From positions 62,001 through 126,000 of the forward strand of contig JARBJD010000094.1 of assembly GCA_033064195.1 (NCBI GenBank): DNA of 64,000 nucleotides, in the 5' to 3' direction. The DNA is from Blattamonas nauphoetae. Lineage: Eukaryota; Preaxostyla; Oxymonadida. The position numbers were made by a program, and so were the translations under genes. A model generated the notes under the pieces. It saw only the letters and a program-made list of their open reading frames with translations. It ran no database searches and was not told the DNA's origin. Positions 45,501 through 55,360 of this stretch are shown here, piece by piece. Positions within the stretch are counted from its first letter, which is position 1. Each line of letters starts with the position of its first letter.

Positions 45501-48500
45501 TCGACAACCTGGATTGTGAAGAGAGCTGATGGCATGCGCTTTCCGACCAGTGTCATCGAAACCGAGTTCGAGTCTGACAGAGAAACAGAAGCATTTGAGA
45601 TGGAGGTGAGAGTGGGTCCTTTCGGTGTTGTGAAGGATGCATCAGTGAAGAGAGCATGAACTGCTGGCGAGCCATGAAGTGTGATTGATGTGATGACGTA
45701 AGTTGAATCAAACTGAAGTTCACCGTTCCCTCCTGCCTTCACCCAATCCGACTCTCCAGTGAGTGATGTGCCTATTTCGATCAAAATTGGTTGAGTTCTG
45801 CCTTGAAGGAAGACATTCCATTTTGAGCCGGATTGAAAGTTAGCACACGACACTGAGAGTTTGAAGTGCAGGTTAGTGGTAGTATTGAGAGTTGTGAAAG
45901 GGGAAGAAACGATTGGAGCGAGAGGAACTGAGAACTTCACTCCACTGTTGATATACACTGTCTTCGAGTCAGACGTTGTCACAGACTCAATCACATACTT
46001 TTTTCCAAACTCAACCGTTGTCGACGATTCAAGTCTTCCAGCTGGCACAACAATCTCGAGAACTGTCGCGGATTTCAATGTCACTGATTTCGCGGCGATC
46101 GTTTGTGTCAATCTTTTAACTGAGATCGAAGTGATCGTGTTTGTGAATCCCACTCCATTCACTGTCACCGTCACTTCGGTTTTGGCGTCGTTCAGTCTCG
46201 GATCAGATGTCGCTTCTACTCGGCCAGGCGATTTTGGAACTTCGAAGTGAGCTGTCGCGTCAGTGATTCCTGTTTTCCCATCTGCTATCAAACTCACTAT
46301 CTTGTACTTCTTTCCATACTCCATTGTTTCTGCTTGTTGGTAGATCTCTTTCGATAGCGAGCATGTCGTCGTAATTCCAATCGATCCTTCAATCGTTCCA
46401 GAAAGTGGAATCAGAGCGGCACCTGCCTTGATTGCGTCTCCATCCATCTCTTGAACAACAATCGAGAATGATTTCCCAGCCGGAAGGGCTTGCCCATTCA
46501 TCGAGATAGTCGCGAATGTCTCGTTCAACCCGGTCAGTGATCCAACTGCAGTCACAATACGAGCTGGCGCTGCAGGCACCTCGAATGTCAGTGGCGAGTG
46601 CGCAACAACCAACTGAGTCGAGCTCAGTGACTTCACTTTGTACGTTTTTCCATATTTCAGCTTCGATCCTCCATACACCTGCACAGTCATTGTTTTGGAA
46701 ACGCTCGCCGTTGACAGAGCGAATATAACACTTCCAACTTCGATTGGGGATTCCGAAACATCTAGCGTATCAACAACCACGAGCGTCAGGCTCTGAGCGG
46801 CTGCTCTCGACATCGACAGCGTCAAAATCACTTCGTTCAGGTCGTCCACGTTCAGATTCGCGGTCACATCTGTCAGTGTCGGTCCAGCAGGGATCGCAAT
46901 CGAGGCAACAGCAGAAACCAGATGGACTGATGCTGCATCAAACCGAACAATCGATTTGATCGCGTATGTCGACCCGAATTGGATTTCCGACAATCCACCC
47001 GCTTTGATTTTCTCGGACTTTCCACTTGTTTGGCTGGTCATCTCAATCAGAATCGGTTTTGTCTCAAATCCGTCAAGCAAGACATTCCATTTTGAGCCTG
47101 CCTCAAAGTCCGTTCCAGTCACAGAGAGCGTGAAGTGAATGTTCGTGTCTGCCACTAGCAAGGGAGTGATTCCAGTCACAATCGACGGAACAGGAACTGA
47201 GAATTTCACTCCACTGTTGATATACACTGTCTTCGAGTCTGACGTTGTCACAGACTCAATCACATATTCTTTTCCAAACTCAACTGTCGTCGACGACTCA
47301 AGTCTTCCAGCTGGCACAACAATCTCGAGAACTGTCGCGGATTTCAATGTCACTGATTTCGCGGCGATCGCCTGTGTCGATCCTTTCACTGAGATCGACG
47401 TGATCGTGTTTGTGAATCCCACTCCATTCACTGTCACCGTCACTTCGGTTTTGGCGTCGTCCAGCACTCGACTCGATGTTCCTTCGATTCTGCTTGGTGA
47501 TGGATGGACTTCGAAGACAGCAGTTGGATCAGCAACTCCTTTCAGTCCATTGGCGGTCAGGCTCACTATTTTGTAGCTTTTTCCATATTCCATTGTTTCC
47601 GTTTGGTTGTATATTTCAATATCCAACGAAAATTCTGTGATGAACCCATACAACCCAGGGAATGTTCCGCTCAGCGAAATCTTGTCTGCATCTGGATTCA
47701 CCACTTCTCCTTTCCTTTCCTGCACTTCGATGACGACTGATCGTCCTGCAGGGAGCCTCTCTCCTGTCATAGTGATCGTTACAAACGTCTCGTTCGTTCC
47801 AGAGAGTGATCCAACTGCTGAGAAAATGCGAGCAGGACCAACGGGGACTGTGAAAGTGCGTGATGAGTGAACGATTGGTAAGGTCGGGCTTTCGAGGGTT
47901 TTTATTCGGTAACTCTTTCCGTACGCTAATTTTCCTGTTGGATAGATTGTGATTGGCTTGCTCTGACTGCTTTCTGCGACTGACGGTTCGAAAGAATACG
48001 TTCCGAGATCGATTTCTGCACCCGAAGAATCTGATGTGTCCGTTACGATAAGCTTGAAGTCACCGCCAAGGACTTTGTTGATTGTCAGTGTGAGGTTAAC
48101 AGCATTCAAATTTGTTGTGTCAAGAGTGGAAGTGATTTTTGTGAGTGTCGGCGGCAATGGTGTTGTGAATGACATCGGAATCAAGTTCCCGAATTTGCTT
48201 GTAGTGGCGTGATACCAAAGTGACCATTCAGGCTCAGGCCCTTCTCCGACATCGTAGTCGTTGCTGGCGGTAGTTGCAGCTTTCTCCATCGAAACGATTT
48301 TGAAAGATGCGTTGAACTTGAAAGTCTCCTCAGCGCTTGTCAGAAGAAGTGGACGAGAGAATGACTCACTGGCGGTTCTTCCAAATGAGAGTCCCTCGAT
48401 TCTGAAATTATTGTTATTTGTGTCTTCCAGAGCCACAGAGTATTTCCTGCTCGTCCCAGTGAACATCCCTTCAAATGAAATCTCCAACAGAAATCCATCC

Positions 48501-50251
48501 TTCGCGTCGTTCAGCTTCTCTGTCATCACAACCTTCAGAATGCTTGGTCCAACCAGCGAAGGGAATCTGTTTATTCCGTCGACCTGTCCAGATCTGGGTA
48601 AGAACGATGTTGAGAAGCAATCGAGAGCCTGTATTTTTAGCACAGCATTGGTAGCACAGTCAGACAGCTTGGATGATTCTGTTTGATGGACACACTCATT
48701 CTCGTGATAGAGCAAGTCGGATAGGACGACACTTGGTGTCAGGCCATACGCGTTCACTGCGAGACCACCAACACGATATCCTTTGTTTCGAGCAAATGTT
48801 GAATTGTGGAACCTGACGAAGTAGTTGGTGGATATGTGAAAGGAGTCTGTCAGTAAATCATTTGCTAAATGTGGGTGAATCCAAAAATCCTTAAAGATGC
48901 ATTCAGCAATGACACCAGACTGGAAATAAGCCAGAGACACGTGCCCTCCAGACAATCTACACGTGCAGTTTGTAAAAGCGCAACCGAAGATCTCGATCGA
49001 GCCTGTGTTGTAGAGGCCAGCGCCGTTGTGAGAGATGAAAATTCCACCGCCTTCCCCGTTCGTGGCCTGACAGTTCCGAAATGTTGATTTCTTGATCCAG
49101 ATATCAGCCCCTACATCGTGAAGTGAGATTGCTGCTCCGCTGTTCGAGGACTCAAGTGCGGTGAATGTGCAGGAGTCCACGTAGACGCGATTGTTGAGGA
49201 CGGAAGTGGCGTTGAAGGCGATGCGGTCGGAGTGTGAAGTGTAGTATTGATAAGATGAGACATCGGAGGGGAAGGATGGCTCTGTGACCTGTGGCAGGTC
49301 TGTGTTTGTGACACACGTCGAGAAGGACGAGTTCACGAGGAGCGACGAACCACGCCAGTTCAGGTTCATTCCGCTTGTCCCGCTCAGATGGTTGGTGCTG
49401 TGGGACATCGAACAGCCGATCATTCGTTGAATCAGCGTTGCGGAATGACCGGACTGGGTTCTGGGGCTTCCTTCGCTTGTCGAGTTTCGGAACGAAGTGG
49501 AGGTCAGAGACACACAGCAATCGAGACCCGCTTCTCCACTAACACGCGGATGGGTTCTAAAGTCGAAAAGTGGGCCAGTTCCAAGTGGGAAGACATTTGA
49601 GAGGTATTCCATTCCGTGGCCAGTGATGGAGAGACCATTTGTATCTGGGATCAGTTCGGCTGCTCCTGTATCCTTCATAGATTCCTGAGATGGGGAAAAG
49701 GAGGTTGATCCGCTCACCAACGGAAGGAGAGAGCTATCGGGTGTCGTCGAGATGTGTCGGCATGAGACAATCAAAACGGATGTTTGTGACGAAGGGGCAT
49801 CATGAATAATCACGAATGGAGAGATCTGAGGGGACGACTCGATCACGCTTGTGGAGACGGAGAAGGTCGAGTCTTCGATCAAACATAACGCTGAGGTGCC
49901 ACTTCCCGATCTCAGTTCAACATTTTCCAACGAAAATGTGCTGTTCCACACATCAAAGAGAGTGACGAGTTCATTTCCTTGTTCTGTCTCAGAGTTGCTG
50001 CAGAGTATGATTGATGAGTTTCCGAGAATATTCAGTGTTCGCGAGGAAATCCGATAATTATGGACACAGTACGGTTGATATGACGTCAGAATTAGCTGTG
50101 GTTCACTGCTGTAGCCACTGATTCTTTTGTGCTGTTGAAGATCCATTTCTTTGGACAAATCGTGCAGTGATCCGCGGGTTCCAGAGACGGGAGATGGTGA
50201 TGTCACCGCGGAACATATTGGCAAGCTCCACACAAGATACAGAAGGAGCAT
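42524..50251 (-). CDS. giant single-pass receptor-like protein: beta-helix, Ig/IPT-like repeats, TM, degenerate TKL-type kinase domain
   Basis: 2575 residues from the ATG at 50251; the frame opens at 50365, but this Met starts a clean signal peptide MLLLYLVWSLPICSAVT. Residues about 20-560 are parallel beta-helix ('NNRVYVDSCTFTALESSNSG'). About 560-1845 is a run of some ten Ig/IPT-like domains marked by 'YGKSYKI' or 'FGKEYVI' strands. About 1850-2140 is beta-rich again, about 2228-2254 is one membrane helix followed by basic residues, and about 2320-2560 is a kinase-like domain. The kinase C-lobe is clear ('GIRWRAPEEGE', 'VFRLGLVLWEIETELVPFGE', 'CLHVEPEQRPTLKDIFSTLE'). The HRD loop is replaced by 'HWVVVDKNDSIHLRIEEP' and no DFG is seen, so it is probably a pseudokinase. 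Likely a cell-surface receptor or adhesin with an inactive signalling tail. Confidence 0.9.
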   Translation of the reverse strand: MLLLYLVWSLPICSAVTSPSPVSGTRGSLHDLSKEMDLQQHKRISGYSSEPQLILTSYQPYCVHNYRISSRTLNILGNSSIILCSNSETEQGNELVTLFDVWNSTFSLENVELRSGSGTSALCLIEDSTFSVSTSVIESSPQISPFVIIHDAPSSQTSVLIVSCRHISTTPDSSLLPLVSGSTSFSPSQESMKDTGAAELIPDTNGLSITGHGMEYLSNVFPLGTGPLFDFRTHPRVSGEAGLDCCVSLTSTSFRNSTSEGSPRTQSGHSATLIQRMIGCSMSHSTNHLSGTSGMNLNWRGSSLLVNSSFSTCVTNTDLPQVTEPSFPSDVSSYQYYTSHSDRIAFNATSVLNNRVYVDSCTFTALESSNSGAAISLHDVGADIWIKKSTFRNCQATNGEGGGIFISHNGAGLYNTGSIEIFGCAFTNCTCRLSGGHVSLAYFQSGVIAECIFKDFWIHPHLANDLLTDSFHISTNYFVRFHNSTFARNKGYRVGGLAVNAYGLTPSVVLSDLLYHENECVHQTESSKLSDCATNAVLKIQALDCFSTSFLPRSGQVDGINRFPSLVGPSILKVVMTEKLNDAKDGFLLEISFEGMFTGTSRKYSVALEDTNNNNFRIEGLSFGRTASESFSRPLLLTSAEETFKFNASFKIVSMEKAATTASNDYDVGEGPEPEWSLWYHATTSKFGNLIPMSFTTPLPPTLTKITSTLDTTNLNAVNLTLTINKVLGGDFKLIVTDTSDSSGAEIDLGTYSFEPSVAESSQSKPITIYPTGKLAYGKSYRIKTLESPTLPIVHSSRTFTVPVGPARIFSAVGSLSGTNETFVTITMTGERLPAGRSVVIEVQERKGEVVNPDADKISLSGTFPGLYGFITEFSLDIEIYNQTETMEYGKSYKIVSLTANGLKGVADPTAVFEVHPSPSRIEGTSSRVLDDAKTEVTVTVNGVGFTNTITSISVKGSTQAIAAKSVTLKSATVLEIVVPAGRLESSTTVEFGKEYVIESVTTSDSKTVYINSGVKFSVPVPSIVTGITPLLVADTNIHFTLSVTGTDFEAGSKWNVLLDGFETKPILIEMTSQTSGKSEKIKAGGLSEIQFGSTYAIKSIVRFDAASVHLVSAVASIAIPAGPTLTDVTANLNVDDLNEVILTLSMSRAAAQSLTLVVVDTLDVSESPIEVGSVIFALSTASVSKTMTVQVYGGSKLKYGKTYKVKSLSSTQLVVAHSPLTFEVPAAPARIVTAVGSLTGLNETFATISMNGQALPAGKSFSIVVQEMDGDAIKAGAALIPLSGTIEGSIGITTTCSLSKEIYQQAETMEYGKKYKIVSLIADGKTGITDATAHFEVPKSPGRVEATSDPRLNDAKTEVTVTVNGVGFTNTITSISVKRLTQTIAAKSVTLKSATVLEIVVPAGRLESSTTVEFGKKYVIESVTTSDSKTVYINSGVKFSVPLAPIVSSPFTTLNTTTNLHFKLSVSCANFQSGSKWNVFLQGRTQPILIEIGTSLTGESDWVKAGGNGELQFDSTYVITSITLHGSPAVHALFTDASFTTPKGPTLTSISNASVSLSDSNSVSMTLVGKRMPSALFTIQVVEVGQSSATHTLDGSFSSSENGKIDVEVRGKNTIKYGKVYQIETVSNDDVVVALPSTLTFEVPVFLTQASSALNVQNNEEVFVSVSGFGFPPSTNFDLTIVQVNDQNTAIGQSFTVGSKFSQTPSNGDISTHRITTTVETGKLEHGKKYKITSFDISSKSTAIEQDLVFDVLSPPTLTSIALIPSGNSKRVFKLEVNGTDLPQGETFVVKLKEYETTFEILVESLLSGSSSEIGLGFTDTLQFSTTYHLDKATLKSDPAISPAFSPLSFNTEAQPHPLILFADTTTHSDPLFCGDSNRPCSSIDVAWKIVQAFSATQIQLKIPLATTLSSPIAISEMMTVSLERGGVQTATLSIPPTSTGDSNNVLISIAGTIEIEHVNINVAASSHDFILLDVSSGSLSMKVVTLSRVMAEVLPIESLEELCSWETGLIRLSNSDVTVHTTVFSGFEMGVFWMEGSNLTLSFSSFGQNGQRTSFPSARQNIRCEGGVVSITQNAESNANTSHQWISSENCEVSLNTKTLPAPLFVPSLDAKNSKTTFDKKQSQFTVGIVGSMLIPCDISLEVFSITPSSSTSNDDTKSVVLPLSFDQTSHWSEDNLSLIIPSSSLALLSPTLQWEARLLFAGNQSTASFLFQLNSKEKMAQLFKASLPWFIPLVISIVVLLLAIIVIIIVCLHRRKNNAKEAKSKSHLAEEFDQEIAVKYDDGFLDYQTTNNIIELKDDEDGRHALAQNNYPSTELPVPEMEESKEDTPMLIPVTALRCEGDFPVVVVDGVNTLYQRIHHGNKITEMKKKEMGSRIAAGLIRMVEDKVHLGAAARLTPHWVVVDKNDSIHLRIEEPQNTPTQNPSDLLTTHNANSQIAKAPADGIEGIRWRAPEEGEKESEVNENVDKVKVSVFRLGLVLWEIETELVPFGEIDAVSAHRQLACGVELQFGRIRDSSIRELISQCLHVEPEQRPTLKDIFSTLETSMKNAQKQAVNSHLLNLQQDGMDFDIA
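45616..48153 (-). repeat. tandem duplication of a four-domain cassette, unit about 1269 bp, in the receptor gene
   Basis: The cassette 'PPTLTKITSTLD ... GPARIFSAVGSLSG ... PSRIEGTSS ... PSIVTGITP' recurs as 'GPTLTDVTANLN ... APARIVTAVGSLTG ... PGRVEATSD ... APIVSSPFT'. The marker 'tccactgttgatatacactg' lies at 45941 and 47210, 1269 bp (423 codons) apart. The third domain is almost identical in the two units ('TEVTVTVNGVGFTNTITSIS'), while the others have diverged. Confidence 0.85.
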
Positions 50252-50371
50252 CTTGTTGTGAAAGATACAAGTAATGGTTTGATCACGATTCACAATGAAT
50301 TCGGAGAATCTTGTCATTGTGAAAGGTAATAACTGAGCCGTTAAGATCACATAGTCGTGAATCAATGTATT

Positions 50372-53000
50372 TCAGGATTTTGGATTTGGTGGTTCTTGAA
50401 AAGAGGAAAGGCAAAACAAACCCAGTGTGTTAAAACAGAAGTGAAAGAAATTGTCCAACAAGTGGGCAGTGGCCAGCACAAAATTGGAGTTGAAAAGACA
50501 CACATGGAACTCCAGACGAGATGAAGGCTTCCAGATCATCCAGTGACCGTTCTCAAACGAGAAGATCACTCGCTTCCCAATCTCTCGGTGTTCTTTGTGC
50601 AACACCGAATACAGGGTGTTGGTCATCGGAGCCGACGAGATTTCAAACGCTCCACTGCACGCCATCACCTCTGCCCACTCTGCTTCTGTCGGAGGTTTGA
50701 TGCCCTCTCGCGAAAGGTTGGCGTTCGGCAGCTTATTGCTGGATGAGTCGAATGCAGAGTGGCTGATTCCGTCTGAGCGGATGACTTGGTTCGTTGACCC
50801 ACCGTCCACCACTTCAATCTTGTCTTCGACTTGGAGTTGGTCTTGTTCTTGCAGTTCTTTCTGAGCAACTTGTGATTTCTGAGATCGTCGACGGAGCAAA
50901 ACAATCACAACGATCGCAATCAGAAGAACCACACAAACAGACACGACCACAGGAATCAGCCAGCTCAGAAGTGCCTTCGTTTTGGGTGACAGTGCTTTAT
51001 TGCCAGCCGAGTACGACGATTTTGGGATGGTGAATGTGACGGTCTTGTTCATCCAGATTGGTGTTGCTGTCTCGTTTCCTTTGGTCGGGCGATTGACTTG
51101 ATCGTGTACGTTGTGTCGTGCGTCAGGACTCGATCATCACCCACAACGCGGATGTTCTCGCTCTCTCCTTCGATCGATGACCCGTTCACAACCACTGTGA
51201 TGGTTTCATCCTTCCCACGCTCCTCCACAACAACGTCGTACGACCCACTCACTTCTTGATCGAAGACCAGGATGATATATGCGAAGGGCTGGCTTGGATC
51301 GGTCAGGTGGGCGAGAGAAGCGAAAAGGGTTGGTGGTTGAGCAGGTGTGGTGAAGGAGAGAAGGGAGGGAGTTGCAGCGAGGTTGAATGCCCACGCTGCC
51401 AACGGGAACGTGATGGCATTGGACTCTGAAGACGACGCTGGGACGACACCGACAATCTTCGTGATCGTGTATGTCTTCGAAAACTTTAGATCCATCTTCG
51501 ACGAGGGTACAAGTGAGCCAACACCATCTCGGAATTGCAGAGTTCCTGTCAGTTCAATCCCTCCTCCGTTTTCTTTCACTGTCACTTCATAATCCTGCGA
51601 TTCGAGTGGAATCTTCCCCTCCACACGCAGATCAATCCTCCACAAGCCAAAATCAATCGATGTCTCCACTTTCTGTGTCAGACACGGTCCCACAGTGATG
51701 ATGGCTGGACTTGACAGATACAGTCCTCCTCCATCCCGAGAAGCTGAACAGTCAGTCATGTTGCTCAACTCGATTCTGACAGTGTTTGTGTGTGGAGTGC
51801 CAGAGGATTCAACATTCACGGCAGCACCAGATGTACTTGTGCTGACTATGCTGGTGAACGAGCAGGAGAGGACGGAGATGGAGCCAGGGTAGTTGATGAA
51901 TGAGAGTGCGCGAGCCATCGAAGGATAGTTGGATCCGACGAATGGGCAGTGGGAGAAGGAGACGGAGGTTGTTGAGGGTCCACTTGTCGAGTCGAAGGAA
52001 TATGGCGTGTCAGTCTCGAATTCTCCAGGAATATTACCGGGGAGAAGTATGGATGGTTCGGTGTTGTCGTGGGGGAGGAGAGGAGGGAGGAGAAGGAAGA
52101 GTTCGAGCACAAAAGTGAGCCTCCAAGGTTCGCGTCCCGTATCGTCGATCCTGATAGAGGTGAACTTGTCAGCGATACAACACATCCCAACATCTTTTGG
52201 GACAAATGTGGAAGGTGTGGCTGGTGGGAAGAGCCAATCGAACTCATGTTCACAAATGAGCAACCAATCAGCGATGATGAGATCGTTCCAACCTTGTCTG
52301 CATTGTTTCGAGCTGCCCGTGTCAGTGAGAGGCCAATCCCGTCTTTTCCCACAATCGTCTGTGACTTGAAGGAGCAGCCAATGATTGAAGTTGAAACTGA
52401 CCCAACAATGACAGGAAATGCCGATGTTTCAACAACACCACGCATCTCCCCAATATCATTCCATATACAGCATTTCTCCAGTACAACTGATGATTGCGAT
52501 GCTGATTCGTCGGAAATCGATGACGAAATCAGAATCGGGCTTGAACTTCCTGACACTGCAACAATACTATCCGAAATCCAAAGCATGCTGTTTGAAACAA
52601 CTGACAGTCTTGTATCAGCATTGTTCGGTTTAGAATACTTTGATTCATCACAATTGTTCACAAGTGAGATCTGCAGTGATTTGATCGATAATGACGAGTT
52701 GAACAATGAGAACAGATAATTCTCCGATCCAATTGACGATTGTGTGTTATTTCCAATTTCAATCGTTGTTCTTGTTGATTTTGTCGAGATGCCATTAAGT
52801 TCAATTGATTCATTAAAAAAGCCGATTTTGTTTCCAATGAATGGTCCCTCCATCAGGAGTGATCTTCTTTTGTTTCCATTCTGGTTCAACTTTCTTGTTT
52901 CCGTCTGGAGGAAGAACGTAAGACTCCTCGGCGTCTGGGTTTGGCTTCCCTGGACAGCCAACAGTTGTGAGAGAATGAAAAAGAGGGCGGTTAAGCTCAT
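50372..53000 (-). pseudogene. truncated receptor-like beta-helix protein gene with at least two frame changes
   Basis: Starts at 53000 with the signal peptide MSLTALFFILSQLLAVQGSQ, then beta-helix ('SLIGCSFVNMSSIGSS'). The frame changes near 52070, continues through beta-helix and Ig-like sequence ('TKIVGVVPASSSESNAIT') to about 51080, and changes again before 'WMNKTVTFTIPKSS'. A membrane helix follows ('LLSWLIPVVVSVCVVLLIAI') with a basic stretch. The kinase-like tail is recognisable only at its start ('NTLYSVLHKEHREIGKRVI') and ends at 50372 after an unrelated hydrophobic stretch. Relative to its neighbour it lacks most Ig-like domains and most of the kinase lobe. It is probably a decaying tandem paralog. 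Confidence 0.75.
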
Positions 53001-53086
53001 TTCAAAAGATCAAAGAAAGAGATCGATTTTCTGGTGACTTCACGAATGTGTCAGATTTGATCGCACCCATTATTTGCACTGGGATA
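53001..53086. promoter_or_regulatory. 86-bp divergent intergenic region
   Basis: Separates the signal-peptide ATG of the minus-strand gene (53000) from the ATG of the plus-strand ARM-like gene (53087). Any promoters for both must lie here or overlap the coding ends. No canonical element is identified. Confidence 0.45.
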
Positions 53087-55034
53087 ATGACTTTAGACAC
53101 AAGCACACACGCCTCACATGATGATACCTGCTCTGGTTTGTGATCTCCTTGGTTTTAACTGTCAAGTTTGTTCTACTTTCCTGAGTTGGAACGAAAAGGA
53201 TCTTGAATCTGAATCGGAAAAGGCCATTGTATTTCGATCTCTTGTTGCCACAGTGAAGTTACATCCTGCGCCTGACATCTCTTTGGAAGCGAAAGTCGTG
53301 AAATTTCTAAAATCTGCTCAACCAAAGGATGAAGAATCTGTTGAAACTTTTCTCCGCAGCCTTGGACAAACCATTGACAAATCTTCGACAGAGTTTGTAC
53401 GGTCCATAAGGGTTCTCCTTTCTTACCCCAGTCTAGCTATCACCAGCGCAGCAATGGAGATGTTCGCGTATTTTTTCTGCAACTGTTCAACTCAGCCACG
53501 GACAAAAGTTTACGGGCACCCAAGTCTGTATTTATGAACAGGTGGTTTTTTCTCATTTTTTCAGAAACACTTCACAACAATGAAAGATAGTCCTTTTTGA
53601 AATATAAAACCAATCTAGTGTGGTGAAGTGAAAATCAGGAAGAGAGTTCGAGCCGACTTGGGATGAAAATTAGATGATGGCGACAAGAACACATCTCCTC
53701 TCTGTGGAAGAGGAGATGTGAGGAGGTGAGAGTGTTTCGACTCTCAAAAATTGAATGGCTCCAATCCTTGTTGAGAAAATGTTGGAGATGTCATCGAAAC
53801 GAGCAAAATCTGTCTTCCGCATCTCTACTAGCCTTGTCGACACACCAAACACTCCCTCTGATCTTGCGAACGAAGATTACGATTTCATTTGCTTATTTGT
53901 GATGAGTTGTAGAGAGACTTCAAACGTGTCATTTTCGTCAAACTTCGTAGGAACAGCTAATGACTGGAATCCATTGGGTGGAGACGGAATCCTCACTCTG
54001 ATGATCAGAGGGAGTGTTTGGTGTGTCGACAAGGCTAGTAGAGGAGAGATGAAGAAACAAAATTTCACTCATTTTCGTCACATCTCCACCTGAATCTCGA
54101 TGAGGAGAGGAGACTGATCGTTTTCATGGGAGCAACTCACTCCACTGATCACGTCTCCTCTCCCTGAAAGAGGAGAGCAGTGTAGGTTGCCGCCACAAAA
54201 TTTTCCTCCCAGGTCACTTCAAACTCTCTTCCTGATTTTCACTTCGACAGACTCTTTTTGTTCAATATTTTGGAACTTGCTGTCTTCCAATGTTGTGAAG
54301 TGTTTAATGAAAAATGAGAAAAAGTTGATTGTTCATAAACGCGAACAAGGGTGCCCGTAAACTTTTGTCCATGACTGACTAAAGTCGGACTTGCCCTCGT
54401 CAAAGCAGACCTGATCCCTCAAATCATGGTTACTCTCAATCCATTGTCTCTTTCTTTTGCAGAAGCAGAAGATATCCACACCTGCCTCATTGAAGGCGTC
54501 AACAGTTCTGTCCTACTCGCAACTCTGTGTAGTCTCGAAATAAAAGATTACTATGAACAACAAGCTATTCACGAGATGTTTTTCAAGCGAGTTCTCATTC
54601 CTTCGGAGAAGTATATTTGGCATTTGTGCGTGAACCGCTATTCGATCATCGATGGCGAGCAATCATTGGAATTCTTGTTTCTCCTCGCTCACCTCCTTCG
54701 AATATCTCCTTCTTATCAACCAACAATGGAAATTGTTCTGCATTTGCCAGTAGTTCTCACGGTCCCGAGTTGTCTCTCATTCTTCGAAAATGACAACTCA
54801 ATCTGGAATTTTCTGGCTGTAACGAACATTGCACAGTGGGAATGGAACATCACAAGAGGAAAAGAGCGACAATTATGGAAGACAATGCATCGAATTTTGA
54901 GAATGGAGGGCATCGATGATGCGAATGAGGAAACGCTGCAAAACAACAAAGAAGGAATGTGGGGAAGCTCAGTTGTTGAAAAATCGATGGAATGGAACAC
55001 CCTGCAAGGCACGAACGTTCCGGAACAGGAATAG
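53087..55034 (+). CDS. ARM/HEAT-like helical protein, 'NWDE' family, paralog 3, split by a fold-back element
   Basis: Exon 1 is 53087-53135, the intron 53136-53166 (31 nt, gtttgtgatc...gtcaag, homologous to the intron of paralog 2) and exon 2 53167-53492. The 885-bp element occupies 53493-54377 with ACT duplicated (53490-53492 and 54378-54380). Coding resumes at 54381 and ends at 55034. Without the element the frame is 342 residues, the normal family length, reading 'NCSTKVGLALVKADLIPQ' across the site. The product as it stands would end within the element. Conserved blocks ('WNEKDLESESEKAIVFRSLV', 'EQQAIHEMFFKRVLIPSEKY') are intact, so the insertion is recent. Confidence 0.85.
53493..54377. 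mobile_element. 885-bp fold-back element, copy 2, 3-bp target duplication
   Basis: Same orientation, length and nearly every base as 35601-36485; one difference noticed is 'ggaacttgctg' against 'ggaaattgctg'. The flank ACT is duplicated, and removal restores the host frame exactly. Near-identity implies that both copies are recent or recently converted. Confidence 0.92.
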
Positions 55035-55360
55035 AAATAGAAAAAACCCAGCGACCAATTCGAGCTGTTTCATCCTTATTTGGGACAACAGACACTGTTT
55101 TTGTGTGATTTTTGTGGACTCTGGCATCACCTCATGGTTTGGTTTGCCGGAACGGTTGTGATTCTCCCTAGCCAGTCAAGCACAACTTGCGAAGCAGACA
55201 AATCGATTCATGAGTCTTATATTGAGGTGCAATCATAATACAATTATTTTCATCCGATATGTTTGTGAATGGTGTTTGAAAGAGTCGAAATTGATTGGAC
55301 CTAGCGAGTTTTTGTATCTTGTGGTTTGGATCAGAAACCATTCGCTTCGAGTATTCCTCA
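55035..55360. other. 3' flank of ARM-like paralog 3 and 5' flank of next gene
   Basis: The first 100 bases ('...cccagcgacc...', 'gtgtgatttttgtggactct') match the sequence after paralog 1 (6419-6520), so this flank was copied with the gene. No separate gene is seen. Confidence 0.5.
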
